From Chelydra serpentina (lineage: Eukaryota > Chordata > Testudines > Chelydridae), in NCBI GenBank assembly GCA_037349315.1, contig JBAIAC010000033.1, forward strand, positions 21,842,001-21,906,000: 64,000 bases of DNA, read 5' to 3'. Below are positions 34,753 through 46,024 of the stretch, piece after piece. The notes below the pieces were generated by a model. That model had not been told where the DNA came from and did not search any database. It saw only the letters and a list, made by a program, of their open reading frames with translations. The translations under genes were made by a program, and so were the position numbers. Position 1 is the first letter of the stretch. Every line of letters begins with the position of its first letter.

Positions 34753-36137
34753 ATACTTCATAATAAATATTACCTAGAGTACTTCTTAAACACATTTAGT
34801 AAATCGCTTATATTCAAAACTATTTGGAGTAAAGCAGCTAGGAACAAAAGTGATTGCTTCTGATCTAAGAACTGTGAAATGATCAGATAATCATACCAGG
34901 TGCATATAATTATAGAGCCCCTGCTATCATCATAAAAGAGTCCACTGCATGAGTCTTCAGTAAAATAATTTGTGTGTAAAATTTTAGCATACAGCAGTGT
35001 GTAAATTCCTTAGAATCAAAAATGGCTTAAAGGAAAATGGCATTTGGGCATAAAAAGCAATTTATCCAGTGCCATGGTGACTTAACTCACACATGACCAT
35101 GTATTCTGCTTTTGGTATTTTAACTCATCCTGCCGCCAGCAAATGAGTAAGATACATGTCCAATCACAGTAGGACAAACAGGACAAACAGTCTAATCATA
35201 CTCCTGGAAATGATATGGTGCAGCTTCATTTCTGGCTCTTGTTTCTTCTTGTACCTTTATTATGAGTCTAAACTTGCAAGGTTGTGATGACCCTCAACTC
35301 AATTTATGGTTACTCATGCCAGCCTAGCTAAAGGCTTGACTCCGCCACCCTTATTCAGGCTGAGTGGTTTCTCATTCTGAGAGATCTAGAATGTGAGTGG
35401 TAGTGGCAGAATCGGGTCCTATGTGTTCAAACTCTCAGTTTGTTACTAAAAGGTTGTCAGGTGGCTCTGGGTGTTCACATAGATAGGTTGTCAGGTCACA
35501 TCATAGAGTATAGGAAAGGGATAGAAAACAGGGAAAGCAAATATTGTTTTTAGCCAAAACTTACTGAAGGTTTGGTTGTGTCTTGTAGATATAGCCTTGT
35601 GTTGTGGGCAGAGCCCAGCTGCACTGCCCCAGAGGTAGCACCAGGAGGCATTCTGTGCACTCTCTACTCTTCTGTTTATGGCATGCTACCCTACACATGG
35701 CTGGCCTGGATGTTGTGGAGGGGGCCATATGTATGTCTTCCTCCCTTCCCCACTGGGGATCTATGTGTCTGTGGGAGTAGGGAGAGAAAAATCTGGAATT
35801 CTGCCTTCAGCAGGCTATGCAAAAGGTGTAGTAAGACTTTTTAAGGCCATCTCTCTGCCCACCCACAAAAGGGCCCAGCAGAATCTGGCCTTAGTTTGGG
35901 AAGGATTCCCGAAGGTTGGCCAATGGTCAGTATAATTCTAATGTTTAAAAACCGACAAGAAAGTCTGAGTCACTGTGAAATATTGACTCATCTAATCTTT
36001 TCTTACGCAAACCAGGACTTTTCTGCCCCTGCTACAGCCGCAACGGCAGCATAACTGTGAAACCCTCACAAATTATATGTTCTTCTGTGTCATTATTTTC
36101 TTTCACTGTGAGCCTTGTTTAACGAAGCGCTTAGCAT
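34753..36137. other. No gene seen
   Basis: Non-coding DNA. The part near 35575-35665 resembles 1690-1785 (shared dispersed repeat, unnamed). The 90-codon frame at 35572-35844 has no known domain. Confidence 0.4.
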
Positions 36138-36480
36138 CTGGAATTACAGACCAGTTAGCTTAATTTCAGCTGTAGGGAAGATATTAGAAAGTACTTTAAC
36201 AGATTAAGAGGAGGAGTACCTAGTAAAGGCATCCTTCAGCCTGATTAAGGATAGACAACATATTTTAGGAGGAGAAAGTCACGCTTCACTACCCTTTTGG
36301 AATTCTTTGAAGATAACACTGCCAAGAGAGGGTATACAGTGGACATTATATTGTTAGATTTTTCAGAAGCTTTTTGACAATGTTTTACACAGGAGATTAA
36401 TGTTTAAGGAGAAGAGGGTCAAGGAGCAGGAGAACATTTGGCTCATTAAATTGAAAAGTAGCTATAAGGCAAGAACAATT
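36138..36480 (+). pseudogene. CR1-type LINE reverse-transcriptase fragment
   Basis: Translated pieces show NYRPVSLISAVGKILES from about 36142 and, after frame changes, TLLEFFEDN and VDIILLDFSEAF ending near 36375. These match the order of blocks in the fingers-palm region of CR1-clade reverse transcriptases. An insertion turns the following AFD into a frame break. It is an old 5'- and 3'-truncated relic with no function. Confidence 0.65.
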
Positions 36481-36684
36481 AGTAGCTGAAAATGAAAATG
36501 TTTATACGTTAGAAAAAATATATATGTGAGGCCCTCTCACATATCTATGCTGAGTTAACTTATTTAAATACGTTATCTGGGTGGAGGTACAGTATTGAAA
36601 CGGAAATGGTTATGATTATTTCTTTGTAGTGCCTAGAAGCCGCAAATGAGATTGTGGCCCCAGGGTGGTACGCACTGTACATCT

Positions 36685-37016
36685 ACATCTACAGTATTCG
36701 CTCGGGGTGTGATTACCAGCTTGCATAGACATACGTGCACTAGCTCTTATCAAGTTAGCGTGCTAAAAATTGTAGTGCACCCAGGGTAACATGGGCCGTG
36801 GCAAGCAGGAGCGTGTGTTAACCATGCCAGCTATATACCCATAGGGTTTAGGCGGGCTTGTAATCAGCACGGCTCGCTTATGCCACCATTCTCCACTGCC
36901 CGTGCTACCCTCACTACACCACTATTTTTGGTGCTCTAGCTTGATGAGAGCTAGCACCGGCGTGTCTGTGTGAGCTGGGAGTTACCCCCCAGCTCCAAGT
37001 GCAGGAATACCCTAAG
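36685..37016. mobile_element. Harbinger-type MITE, diverged
   Basis: Large inverted arms are visible: GCACTAGCTCTTATCAAG against CTTGATGAGAGCTAGCACC, GCGTGCTAAAAATTGTAG against TATTTTTGGTGCTCTAGC, and GTGTGATTACCAGC against GAGCTGGGAGTTACCCCC. The right end, GGAATACCC followed by TAA, fits a decayed GTAGACATACCC-TAA Harbinger terminus. It contains no coding region. Confidence 0.55.
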
Positions 37017-37036
37017 AGACTGCCCACGCTCCAAAG

Positions 37037-37757
37037 TAGGGGTGGGCAAACTTTTTTGACCCGAGGGTCACATCTGGGTATAGAAATTGTATGGCGGGCC
37101 ATGAATGTTCACAGAATTGGGGGTATGGGCTCCGGGGTAGGGCCAGAAATGAGGAGTTCAGGGTGCGGGAGAGGGCTCTGGACTGGGGTAACGGGGGTGG
37201 GGGGGCTGGGGGTGCAGGCTCAGGGATGGGGCTGGGGATGAGGGGTTTGGGGTTTAGAAGGGTGCTCCAGGCTGGGATCGAGGGGTTTGGAGGGCGGGAG
37301 GAGGATCAGGGCTGGGGCAGGGGGTTGGAGCCTGGGCTGGGGAAGTGGATCAGGGGTGCAGGCTCTGGGTGGCAGTTACCTTAAGCAGCTCCCAGAAGAA
37401 GTGGCATGTCCTCCATCCAGCTCCTACATGGAGGTGCAGCCAGGCGACTCTGATGCGTGTTGCCCTGTCCGCAGGCACCGCCCCTGCATCTCCCATTGGC
37501 TGTGGTTCCTGGCCAATGGCAGCTTTGGGGGCGGCGCTTGGGGCAGGGACAGCATGAAGAGCGGAGCCCCCTGTCTGCCTCTATACGTAGGAGCCAGAGG
37601 GGGAACATTGCGTGGCTCCCGGAAGCAGCGGCGAGTGGTCCCCGACCCTGCTCCCCATCTGGAGCACTGGAGTGGCGCAAGTCCCAGACCCCGCTCCCCA
37701 GCTGGAGCTTGAGGGCCGGATTAAAATGGCAGGTGGGCCATAGTTTGCATGCCCCTG
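37037..37757. mobile_element. hAT non-autonomous element, 721 bp
   Basis: The ends are TAGGGGTGGGCAAAC at the left and GTTTGCATGCCCCTG at the right. A perfect 8-bp duplication, CTCCAAAG, lies at 37029-37036 and 37758-37765. The body has a G-rich degenerate repeat (GGGGCTGGGG / GGGGTTTGGAG) and CCAATGGC/GCCATTGG-like inverted words. Open frames of 97-141 codons are compositional. It sits inside the MIR-like repeat. Confidence 0.88.
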
Positions 37758-38036
37758 CTCCAAAGAGATTAGCATCTAGATAGACAATACCCAGAGTAGG
37801 AGAAAGGAAGTATTATTTCCCTCATTTACAAAGGAGTTTCTGAGGCGCAGAGAGTAAGTGTCTTGTCCAAAGTTGCACAAAAAAATGGTCAGAGCTAGGA
37901 ATTGAACCAGCTTTCCTGAGTCTCAGTCCAGTGCCTTAGTCCCAAAACCATCCCTCCTCTGAACCACAGATGTTATAGGTTGCAGATGACATTTCATAAG
38001 GAACAACAGAAAATTCTGAGGAACAACAAAGCGGCC

Positions 38037-38165
38037 CAGTGGTGCTGAGATTAGAGGGGTTGGGGGTGCTCCTGTACCCCCTGGCTTGAAGTAATTATAA
38101 CAAACACCAAATGCATGGTTTCCATCATCAGCACTCCCACAATAAAAATTGTTCCAGCACCCCTG
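38037..38165. mobile_element. hAT MITE (CAGTGGTGCTG family), 129 bp
   Basis: The ends are CAGTGGTGCTG at the left and CAGCACCCCTG at the right. After the right end is ACAAAGCC, and before the left end is ACAAAGC followed by GGCC, so the 8-bp duplication is present with a small change. It does not encode a protein. Just downstream (38254-38285) a frame reading ERDLGVIV may be a scrap of LINE reverse transcriptase, too short to call. Confidence 0.65.
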
Positions 38166-38173
38166 ACAAAGCC

Positions 38174-39513
38174 ATGCACTGAAAGGGAAATATCCCCAAT
38201 TCAACAGATGTCAAATGTATTTCCACCCCGATATTCTGAAACATTTTAACCAGGAAAGAGACCTGGGGGTTATTGTAAAAGGATATTTTGCACCCCAATA
38301 TGCAGCTGCAGCAAAGTCCTTTGAATACATTGAGTGACTTGTGAGAGCACATTAAAATATGTAGTTAGCTCTCTGTGGGGTTAACAGTGTTACAAAAAAT
38401 GATACAACATTCCTAATTAAATCAAGCTTGAATCATATATGACTAAGTTATAACCCGAAGCCTTGTCTTAAATTTCATGCCTGTTTATGTAACCATTGTA
38501 CAATAAAAGAACCCAACTGTGCACATCACTTATTTTGTCCCATGATATGCAAATGATAGAACAGCACTGACAAAGTGAGTAAGTGTGGGAACTGATATGT
38601 CTACAACTTGGGTCTGAAATATAAAACTATGCAAGATGTGAACATGACAGCACACATATTCCAATAATTTTGCTCTCCCTCCTTGTGCCTAACTCCTAGC
38701 ATACTATGCTTACAATCTAAACTGGGGATCCAGTTTTCAAAGTGGCTGCTTAAATAAAGGGTACAAATCTTGCATTTGTATGCACAAATAGATGGATCCA
38801 TTTTACATGCCTAAGTGTCTTTTATGGGACACAGTTTAGGTAATTTCTTTTGAAAATTGAGGCCAGTGCTTTTGATCTAACCCTACTCTTGTCCTGTCCT
38901 TAAGTATTCCATCCATGAATCCTGCCTGATTATACTACTGATGTTGGACCTGACTCTTCTTACATTCGTGTACTTCAGGTGACTTCTGTGGAGATATTCC
39001 TGATTTACAGTGGTATAAGTAAAATCTGATTCAGGTCTATTGTGTTCAGAAGTGTTGCCACCCAATCTGCTATTACACTTGTCTTCCCCCATATTACTGA
39101 CAGCTATGCCAGCTCTCTGACATTGCTTTATTCAACATCTTTGATAGTTGCTGCTCTGCTACTTGCCCATCTGTAATCTACTGGCTTTGTGTGTGCACAC
39201 ATATCTGAATATGTGATGGTGTTCTCTAGGGCTGCATCACAGAAATGATAGTGAGCTGATACAAGCAGCAGCCAAAGGAGTTTTTCTTTAACTCAAGTAG
39301 TAAAGCCCAGTGTTTTGGAGCTGAAGGACAAAGGTTCTAATCTCAGTTATGTGTGTGTGAGATTTATGTAATGTGTCTGTTTTCTGCAAACTGGGGATTT
39401 GTTACATGTCAGATGAAGCACCCAAACAAGCACTGTTGTAGCTGACATAGGGGCAACGATAAAGCAGATGAAAACACAGTAGATTACCATAGTTGGCGCT
39501 CCAGAGCAGAGAG
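38174..39513. other. No gene seen
   Basis: Non-coding DNA. A weak MIR-like segment at about 39300-39440 (GTTCTAATCTCAG, CTGCAAACTGGGGAT) was noted. No exon was recognised. Confidence 0.4.
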
Positions 39514-39596
39514 GCCTGATTCATCACTCATTTACACTGGTGTAAATCAGGAATAAATCAATGGAGTTACACTGGAGTGAGAGAAGAATCAGACCC
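39514..39596. repeat. Palindromic dispersed repeat (TTTACACTGGTGTAAA type)
   Basis: A near-perfect hairpin core, TTTACACTGGTGTAAA (39531-39546), is followed by TCAGGAATAAATCAATGG and a second TTACACTGG. The ends CCTGATTC and GAATCAGACC are inverted. Related copies are at 40944-41042, 52054-52152, 31110-31190 and 19190-19285. Confidence 0.55.
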
Positions 39597-40429
39597 AGAG
39601 ATTTAATCCAAACAGTGACATTTATTCTCTGTGCAAGCTGACTACATTAGGGTCTTCTAGGAAGACTTCAATATAGAGTGCAGCTGTGCTTATGTTAGGA
39701 GTGCCACACCTTTTATGTGGGCATAGTAAGCTAGCAAAGCTGTTCAGTGTGCTGTTATTGCTTGTGCTATGTCCTAAAGGAACATGAGTCAATCAATAAT
39801 TAAGCCATACAGTATTACTTGTTGACATGGCAACATGTTCACAGAAGTGATGTGAACTTAATGTCCTTCTTTCATGTCTCCTATGCAAGTAAGACTCATA
39901 TATGGAACAACGTGTACAAGTGGAATAGTCCCTACTGGGGAAAAGGACAAAATGTAAAAATCAGCCACTTTCTTTTACACACACTGATCATTTGGAAACG
40001 TGAGGTGTTCTTAACAACTTTTAGAGAGTTGTTTTTGTAAAAGCAATCTGTTATTGCTAATTCCCTTTTAGAAATTTGAAAGGAGCTTCCCTTTGGATTT
40101 TTTTAACTGATTTTTTTTAATAGCACTTAAATGAACACGATTCATTTAGTTTACATCTCGTTTTAGGCACCAGATGATGTCAGGAAGAATCTGCACAGCT
40201 CAGAGAATGTTAGCTGACAGTGGCTTATGCTAAGTGTTGGCAGTTAGTCCCAGATGTGGAATTGTCATCATCAGCAGTTGTCTGAAGTCAACAGATTAAG
40301 CAGGAGCATTTCTGGAATCGTAGATTGCTAAAAGACTCCTCAGTTTCCACAAGTAGGGCAGGAATAAGAGTTCATTTTTGTTGCTTGCATCTGCAACTCC
40401 TGTGGGCTCTCCCTACTTGCCATTTACTC
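39597..40429. other. No gene seen
   Basis: Non-coding DNA. It may include further decayed 3' sequence of the LINE that begins at 40430, but no motif proves it. Confidence 0.4.
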
Positions 40430-41655
40430 TCTTTTTTTGTTGACTTGTCTTGCTTCCAAGTGTTCTACACCAGATTTTATTTTGGCTCACCAAAATGATT
40501 TGTTTGCCATTGCAACTTCACACACGTTGCTATCTGTGTCACAGTGGGCGAGGTTCTTTTTTTCCAGGGCATCTTTATATTCCTGCTTCTATCAGTCCCT
40601 TGATCTTTTACACATTAAGAGTTTCCAGAATTTTTTTCTTTGGGAGCCTTTTGTCATCTGTGCAAAGGACATGTCAGGTCCAGTAAAGCTGTGCTTTTAT
40701 AAGATTGCTTCAATGCTGTTTGTGCAACCTCTTTGCAGAACTTTTTTATTCATGATTTTATCTTGCCACTTGATATGCATGATAGCTCAAAGGTGCTGTT
40801 GATTAATTTTTTTCCAGTGCTTTGATGTGCCAGCGCTACCATTTCCATGTTTTCCAGCTGTAGAGCAAATTGGAAATCAGTACAGTATGGTAAAGTTTGT
40901 CTTTCGTCCTTTGGGTGATACCATGCTGGTTCCAGACTCAGTGGACCTGATTCTCCTTCTCATTTAAAACGGTATTAATCAGGAATAAATCCACAGAAGT
41001 CAGTGAAGTTACATTAGTTTAAAACTAGTATAAAGGAGATGTAGTCCCAGCATTCCAATCTGCCATACTCAAACCCTGCCTTTTTAAAATTCAAGTAACA
41101 ATTTTTAATCAGTTAACTCAGTTTTTGACAAAATTCCTCCCAGGTAGGTGAAATTTATTGCCTCGTAGAGTTCATCACTACTGATTGCTATATTCCGTGT
41201 GATGCATTTTCCAAGAGGTGGGTTGCTACACTGCCTCAGTTGTCTTCAGATTAATGGTAAAGGTCTATAGATTTTAGTAACCTCATCAGATTTTTCAGTG
41301 ATAAACTAGAGTTCTAATGGAATGTGTGCAACAAGAGCACTGTCATTGGCAAAAGGAATCTTATAACGTCTTTTTGTGGCGGATTCTGTGGCTTTCAATC
41401 TGCCCAGGTTTAAAACCTTGCCAGAAGTTCAGAATGTAAGAACTCCTGGCATAACACCTCTAATCACATCCTAAGTCATTGATCATCACTGCAAAGAAGC
41501 GGCTATAGAGAGGGATTCAGTGCAAAAACACACCTTTTCCCAATTCTATTTCATGTTACAAATAGAACCGATAATGTGTCGCCCATAGTTTATATCCACT
41601 ATTCTGTTATGCAGGTGATGGATGATTTGTTCAAATACCTCTGTAAATTTAAACT
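40430..41655 (-). pseudogene. Ancient LINE reverse transcriptase relic
   Basis: Reading the minus strand from 41655 down: FKFTEVFEQIIHHLHNRIVD, then GSICNMK near the usual GVRQGC position, then FKPGQIESH, then PFANDSALVAH (the FADD catalytic box at 41342-41353, first Asp replaced by Asn). A C-terminal block follows with VLQRGCTNSIEAIL (about 40700-40741) and FTGPD, the counterparts of the VL.R.G..SIEA.L and WTGHV blocks of non-LTR elements. Several stops and frame changes interrupt it. A palindromic repeat (40944-41042) sits inside. The clade is not settled. It is non-functional. Confidence 0.65.
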
Positions 41656-41678
41656 TTTAGGGGAATTTCTAAAATCTT

Positions 41679-41765
41679 AGGCCCTGATTCAGCAAAGCGC
41701 TTAAGCACATGCATACATTTAAGCATGGGAATAGTCTCGTTGACTACACAGGTGCTTAAGAGCCG
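41679..41765. repeat. Palindromic dispersed repeat (GCTTAAGCACATGC type)
   Basis: It begins GGCCCTGATTCAGCAAAGCG, then CTTAAGCACATGC, AAGCATGGGAATAGTC and a weaker return arm, AGGTGCTTAAGAGC. Related copies are at 21290-21380 and 62717-62818. Confidence 0.5.
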
Positions 41766-44700
41766 TAGTCAGCTGACAACATAAAAAGTTTTGTTAGTCA
41801 CTGGGCCTGATTCTGATAATATGAAGTCAATTTTCACATGTAGATATGTTCCCTTCCCGGAAGAGTTTAAAATCGAAATAAGACAAGATTTACAATAGCT
41901 CAGACTGTAAAATACTCAGGGCAAGGGCCCATGGCTTCTCATGTGTACAGCACCTGGCAGAGCAGGGAACCCATCCCAACTGGAGACTACTTGGCACTAC
42001 TGCAGCATAATAGAAAAAGAGCTAGAGGGAGACTCTGCACTGCTGTGCACCGCAAGATGCTGTATAAAGTGCACGCCATATACTGCATTAAGATTAATGC
42101 CATTCTCTAGCTTGGTTATAGTTTGAATCTTCATTCAAAACTATCAACAAACCTCAGCCACAGTCTGAAAGTTTTGGGGGCTATATTACCTTGCAGTCAG
42201 TACTCATCCTCCCCTTCCAAACGTAAGGTATATAACGAAATAAGATACAGACACAGTGTTATAAGGAAACAGAAGAGATTGCTAAGGCAGCGCGATTTCT
42301 ATAAATCCTCAGCAAGTCCACCTAAGTGAAGAAATTTCACATACTTTTACCCCACTACTTCATTTTCACCTCCTCTTTCATAAGGAAAAGTGTGTCCCTC
42401 TCTTGTTCTTCTCTTTCATTTGTTCTCTGCAGCATCCTCAGCAATTCAGATCCTCGCACACTTGAACTCTTTTTAGGAAAACTTCTTGCTCCTCCTATCT
42501 CTCTGTGCATCAGTTTTGGCCACAAAGTTGCAATACACCAAATACAACTCAGAACTAGGGTCAGAATGAGATTGAGAACTTCAGGGCCTTAGCTATATTC
42601 CTGGTATTAGGTCTGGGCAAGATGTGCAGTTGCATAGTAAATCTCTTGCACCCTTAATAAATAAATTGCCCACTGGCTGCTTTGTGGGCAAACTGGCAAC
42701 TCTTAGGCAATGCTCATGTGTCCTTGGCAATGTTTAAAAGACAGATTCCATTGAGCTGGAAAAAGTAAAACCCCTAAATGTTCAATTTCAAAGACTGAAA
42801 TGGCAGTTACAGTATTGTTATTCATTTAAAAATAATGTTCTAAGATGCCATAGTTCTTGATATGGAATTTTGCTGTAACTTTTGAACACATAAATCAGTA
42901 TATAAACCATACAATCCAGATAGTTTACAAACAAAAACTAAAGGTATTTAATGGGGTTTCTGCAGGCACCTTATAATTACACCCAAACAACAGTCATAGA
43001 AGGGAGTGACCATAGCCACATTAGGTAAAAAGAAGCATCACTATCTATGCAAGACTTAACTTGATGGAAATCTAAGATATTCCCATGGCAATTCCAAACA
43101 CTGGAATTATTTGGTTTAATACTTAGTGTCCAATCATGAAACCTTTCCTCTTGTGAGTAGTCCTTATTCAGATGAATAGTACATTGAAGTAAATGGACTG
43201 TTTGTATGGATGAGAATGACTCAAGTGTTTAAAAGTAACCCTTACATATTCTAACATATGCAGCTCATCTCAGATCACATGCCAATACACACACACCTTT
43301 AAAAAGTGTTTTTGCTAATGATAGTATTTTTCTAATTCATTCAAGTAACTTTAATAGCTAACCTAATAGGAATGACTTAGCACATGCTTCTGAGTGGCTC
43401 TGTTTTAATAAGGTTTTTGTTAAACTTGTTACTGAAGGAGTTTTGGTTTCCCACTGAGCAAGACAGAAAATAGATATGGCAAGTGAAATCAGGGGACTGC
43501 AACCTATGGACAGATATACCTATCTCACGAAGTTGTGGAGCTTAATTATTTTGGGTTTGTAAAGTGCTTTGAGATTGACAGAAGGAAGGTTCTTTTTTAG
43601 TGATAAGTATAAAATGGGTTTTCGTGGGATGCTGTCCTCCCAAAACATTCCACAAATTTCCACTCAAGGAGAAAAGACAATTTCAAGTAATGAAAACTCA
43701 GAAATCAGAAATTCAGACTAAATGTAGCTGGCAATGACCTCTGGAAAATAAATTGGAAATGCTTGGGGCAAAGTTTTACTTTCAGGTCAAGTCTGTTATC
43801 TGCACTGAGACTCTGTATTGCAGATTCCTTCCTTCTTTCATGCCTAGACCTCCAAAGACACCCAGAAACCCACAGGTTTAAATTGTTATGGGGTTGACTT
43901 GCCCCATCATTCTTTCAAGAAAATAAATCGAACTCTCCTCTATATGCTCTGGGGGGTTAGATCTTTCAGATGACACCAGTACAACAGTAGTCCTGCATAC
44001 TCTAGGTGGATATGAAGGGGCTGGTTTTCATTAAGTGATATGTATGGTCCACTTGCATTTTTACATATATTATATATTTGTGTACCTATTTGTGCATGTG
44101 CAATCAATGTAATTATGGATGCAAGTTGGCCATTTGCACCTGTAAATGTATGTGAACAAGCATATATAAAACAAATATCTAATTTGCATCCAAGAGCTCA
44201 GCAACTGTGCATGCAAAGATATCCAAACAACAAATGCATGTAGACTCTGAGCGTGCCTGTAGGATAATGGTACATGGCCTTCTTTGTAACTGTAGGGGTT
44301 TGTCTCAGTGTCCATGGCCAAATCTTCCCCATTCCTCCTTCCCATTGTTGTATAGCTTGTAGTGCACCACTAAGATTTTTACCTCTGAGGCAGCTGCATT
44401 TCATTCACATAGCATCCACATTTTCATGTAGTCACGTTTTGACTTAATTGGTTGTTTAGGATGCCCACTGAATGAAAGATAGTGCCAATTTACCAAGTGC
44501 TTTGGGAGCCTTCTGGAAGGAATGTGCTACATAAATAATTATTGTTGACATCAAGGTCAGTTACATGCATGCAATATGCAGCAGAGATCCCCCTGGCTAA
44601 GCATGCAGCAATGTAGTTCTGAGAGATGTGTTGGTTTAGTGAGTGTGGCTGATAAACTCATATTGATAGAAGAAAAAGCAGATAGGAGGAAGACTTTACA

Positions 44701-44789
44701 GAGCTTTCCCTTTAGCAGTTGCTCTGAATGATGTAAATGAGTGATAGTAGTATTCATTTTTTAATTTGATTCACTACACATTTCATCAT
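41766..44789. other. No gene seen
   Basis: Non-coding DNA. A weak MIR-like end (GTAAAGTGCTTTGAGATTG) lies at 43557-43577 and a similar one (AGTGCTTTGGGAGCCTTCTG) near 44496. Open frames of up to 91 codons show no domain. Confidence 0.4.
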
Positions 44790-45955
44790 CATCAATGTTC
44801 CTATTACACCTCTGTGACCAAGTTCCTCCACTCCTGTCTGTTTCTGGCAAGTATTTCAATGGTTCCCCAGCTGTGCCCCAGGTTTTTCAGCTTGGCTTCC
44901 ACAGCTCTTCGCCATGTTGTTTTCGGGCGGCCTCATTTTTGCTTGCTTTCAGGTGTCCACTTATTACTACTCTGGTGATGGAATCAGTTTTGATCCGAAA
45001 CACATGGCCAATCCATCTCTAGCGCCTCCTGGCAATGATGGTGCTCAGATCCTCTTGGCTGCACTGTGTCAATAGATCTTGGTTTGAGATTGTTCTGGGC
45101 CAAAAGATATGGAGGATTTTTCTGAGGCAGGTTGTATAGAATGAAGACAGTTTGAACATGTCATACTTTCTCATTCCCCAGCATTCTGCACTATAAAGTA
45201 ATGTTGGAAGTACGCAGCTCTGATAAATCTTGAGTTTGGTTTTGGTGTTATATTTTGATCATTTCCAGACTGTATTTAAGCTCCTGAAGGTGTTTCTGGC
45301 TTTATTGATTTTGTTCCGGATGTCCTGGATTGTTCCACCTTCCTGGCTGATGGTGCTGCCCAAGTATGTGAATGTTTCTACATTGGTGAGAACATAATCC
45401 TCTCTCCATACTGGTGATGGTGAGGCAATATTAAAGGTTATGATATCTGTCTTATTGCAGTTGATTTTCAGTCCAATCTTCTGTCTGAATGCATTGAGTC
45501 GAGTTGTTTTTTCTTGTGTATGGTGTTGGGATGTGATAGGAGAGTAACATCATCTGCAAAGTCCAGTCTTCAAGGGATGAGAAGAGTGTCCATTTAATGC
45601 CTCTTAGCATGTCTTCTGTTGTACGCCGCATTAGCCAGTTGATGGCAATGTTGAAGAGGATTGCAGTCATGATACACCCCTGACGTACCTCTGTTTTGAC
45701 TTCAAAACTCACTGTGATCAACACTGCATGTAAAGTTGAAATAGAAGCTTTTGATGATGTTGAGTATACGGAAAGGAATTCCATATGTCTGCAGAATGCA
45801 CCATAGGCTGGTCCTGTGAATACTATCAAAAGCCTTCTCAAAGGCTATGAAATGTATGTAGAGTGGCCGTTGCCATTCTAAGCACTGTTCTATTATGTTT
45901 CGTAGAATGAAGATCTGGTCTGTGCATCCACACACTTTTTGAAAACCAGCTTTTA
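44790..45955 (-). pseudogene. Decayed LINE reverse transcriptase, second family
   Basis: The minus strand gives CTDQIFILRNIIEQCLEW and YIHFIAFEKAFDSIHRTSLW (45935-45790), then SFEVKTEVRQGCIM, then a FADD box (45549-45560) that is intact in a shifted frame with VTLLSHPNT after it. The C-terminal half follows, with KTDIITFNIASPSP, TFTYLGSTIS, TLLYSAECW-like and RWIGHVFRI words down to about 44800. This order fits an RTE-like non-LTR element. At least two frameshifts break it. The 5' half, including an endonuclease, is missing, as in most truncated LINE copies. Confidence 0.75.
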
Positions 45956-46024
45956 TTTACACATTTTACACATTTATTATAGTTAAATAAGTTTCACTAC
46001 CTAGGATACTAATAAGCCTGGAAA

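Larger units (their letters stand above)
36605..37960 (-). repeat. MIR/CORE-SINE-like repeat interrupted twice
   Basis: Pieces of one old repeat lie at 36605-36684 (GTGCCTAGAAGCC, GTACGCACTGTACATC), 37017-37036 (GAGACTGCCCACGCTCCAAAG) and 37766-37960 (GAGATTAGCATCTAGATAGAC, CTGAGGCGCAGAGAG, AAGTGTCTTGTCC, AGCTAGGAATTGAACC). The last set is the reverse of a MIR-type head with its B-box. A Harbinger MITE and then a hAT element occupy the gaps. Confidence 0.5.

Noticed and set aside
38254..38330. Reverse-transcriptase scrap (ERDLGVIV)
   Set aside because: Too short to support a separate feature.
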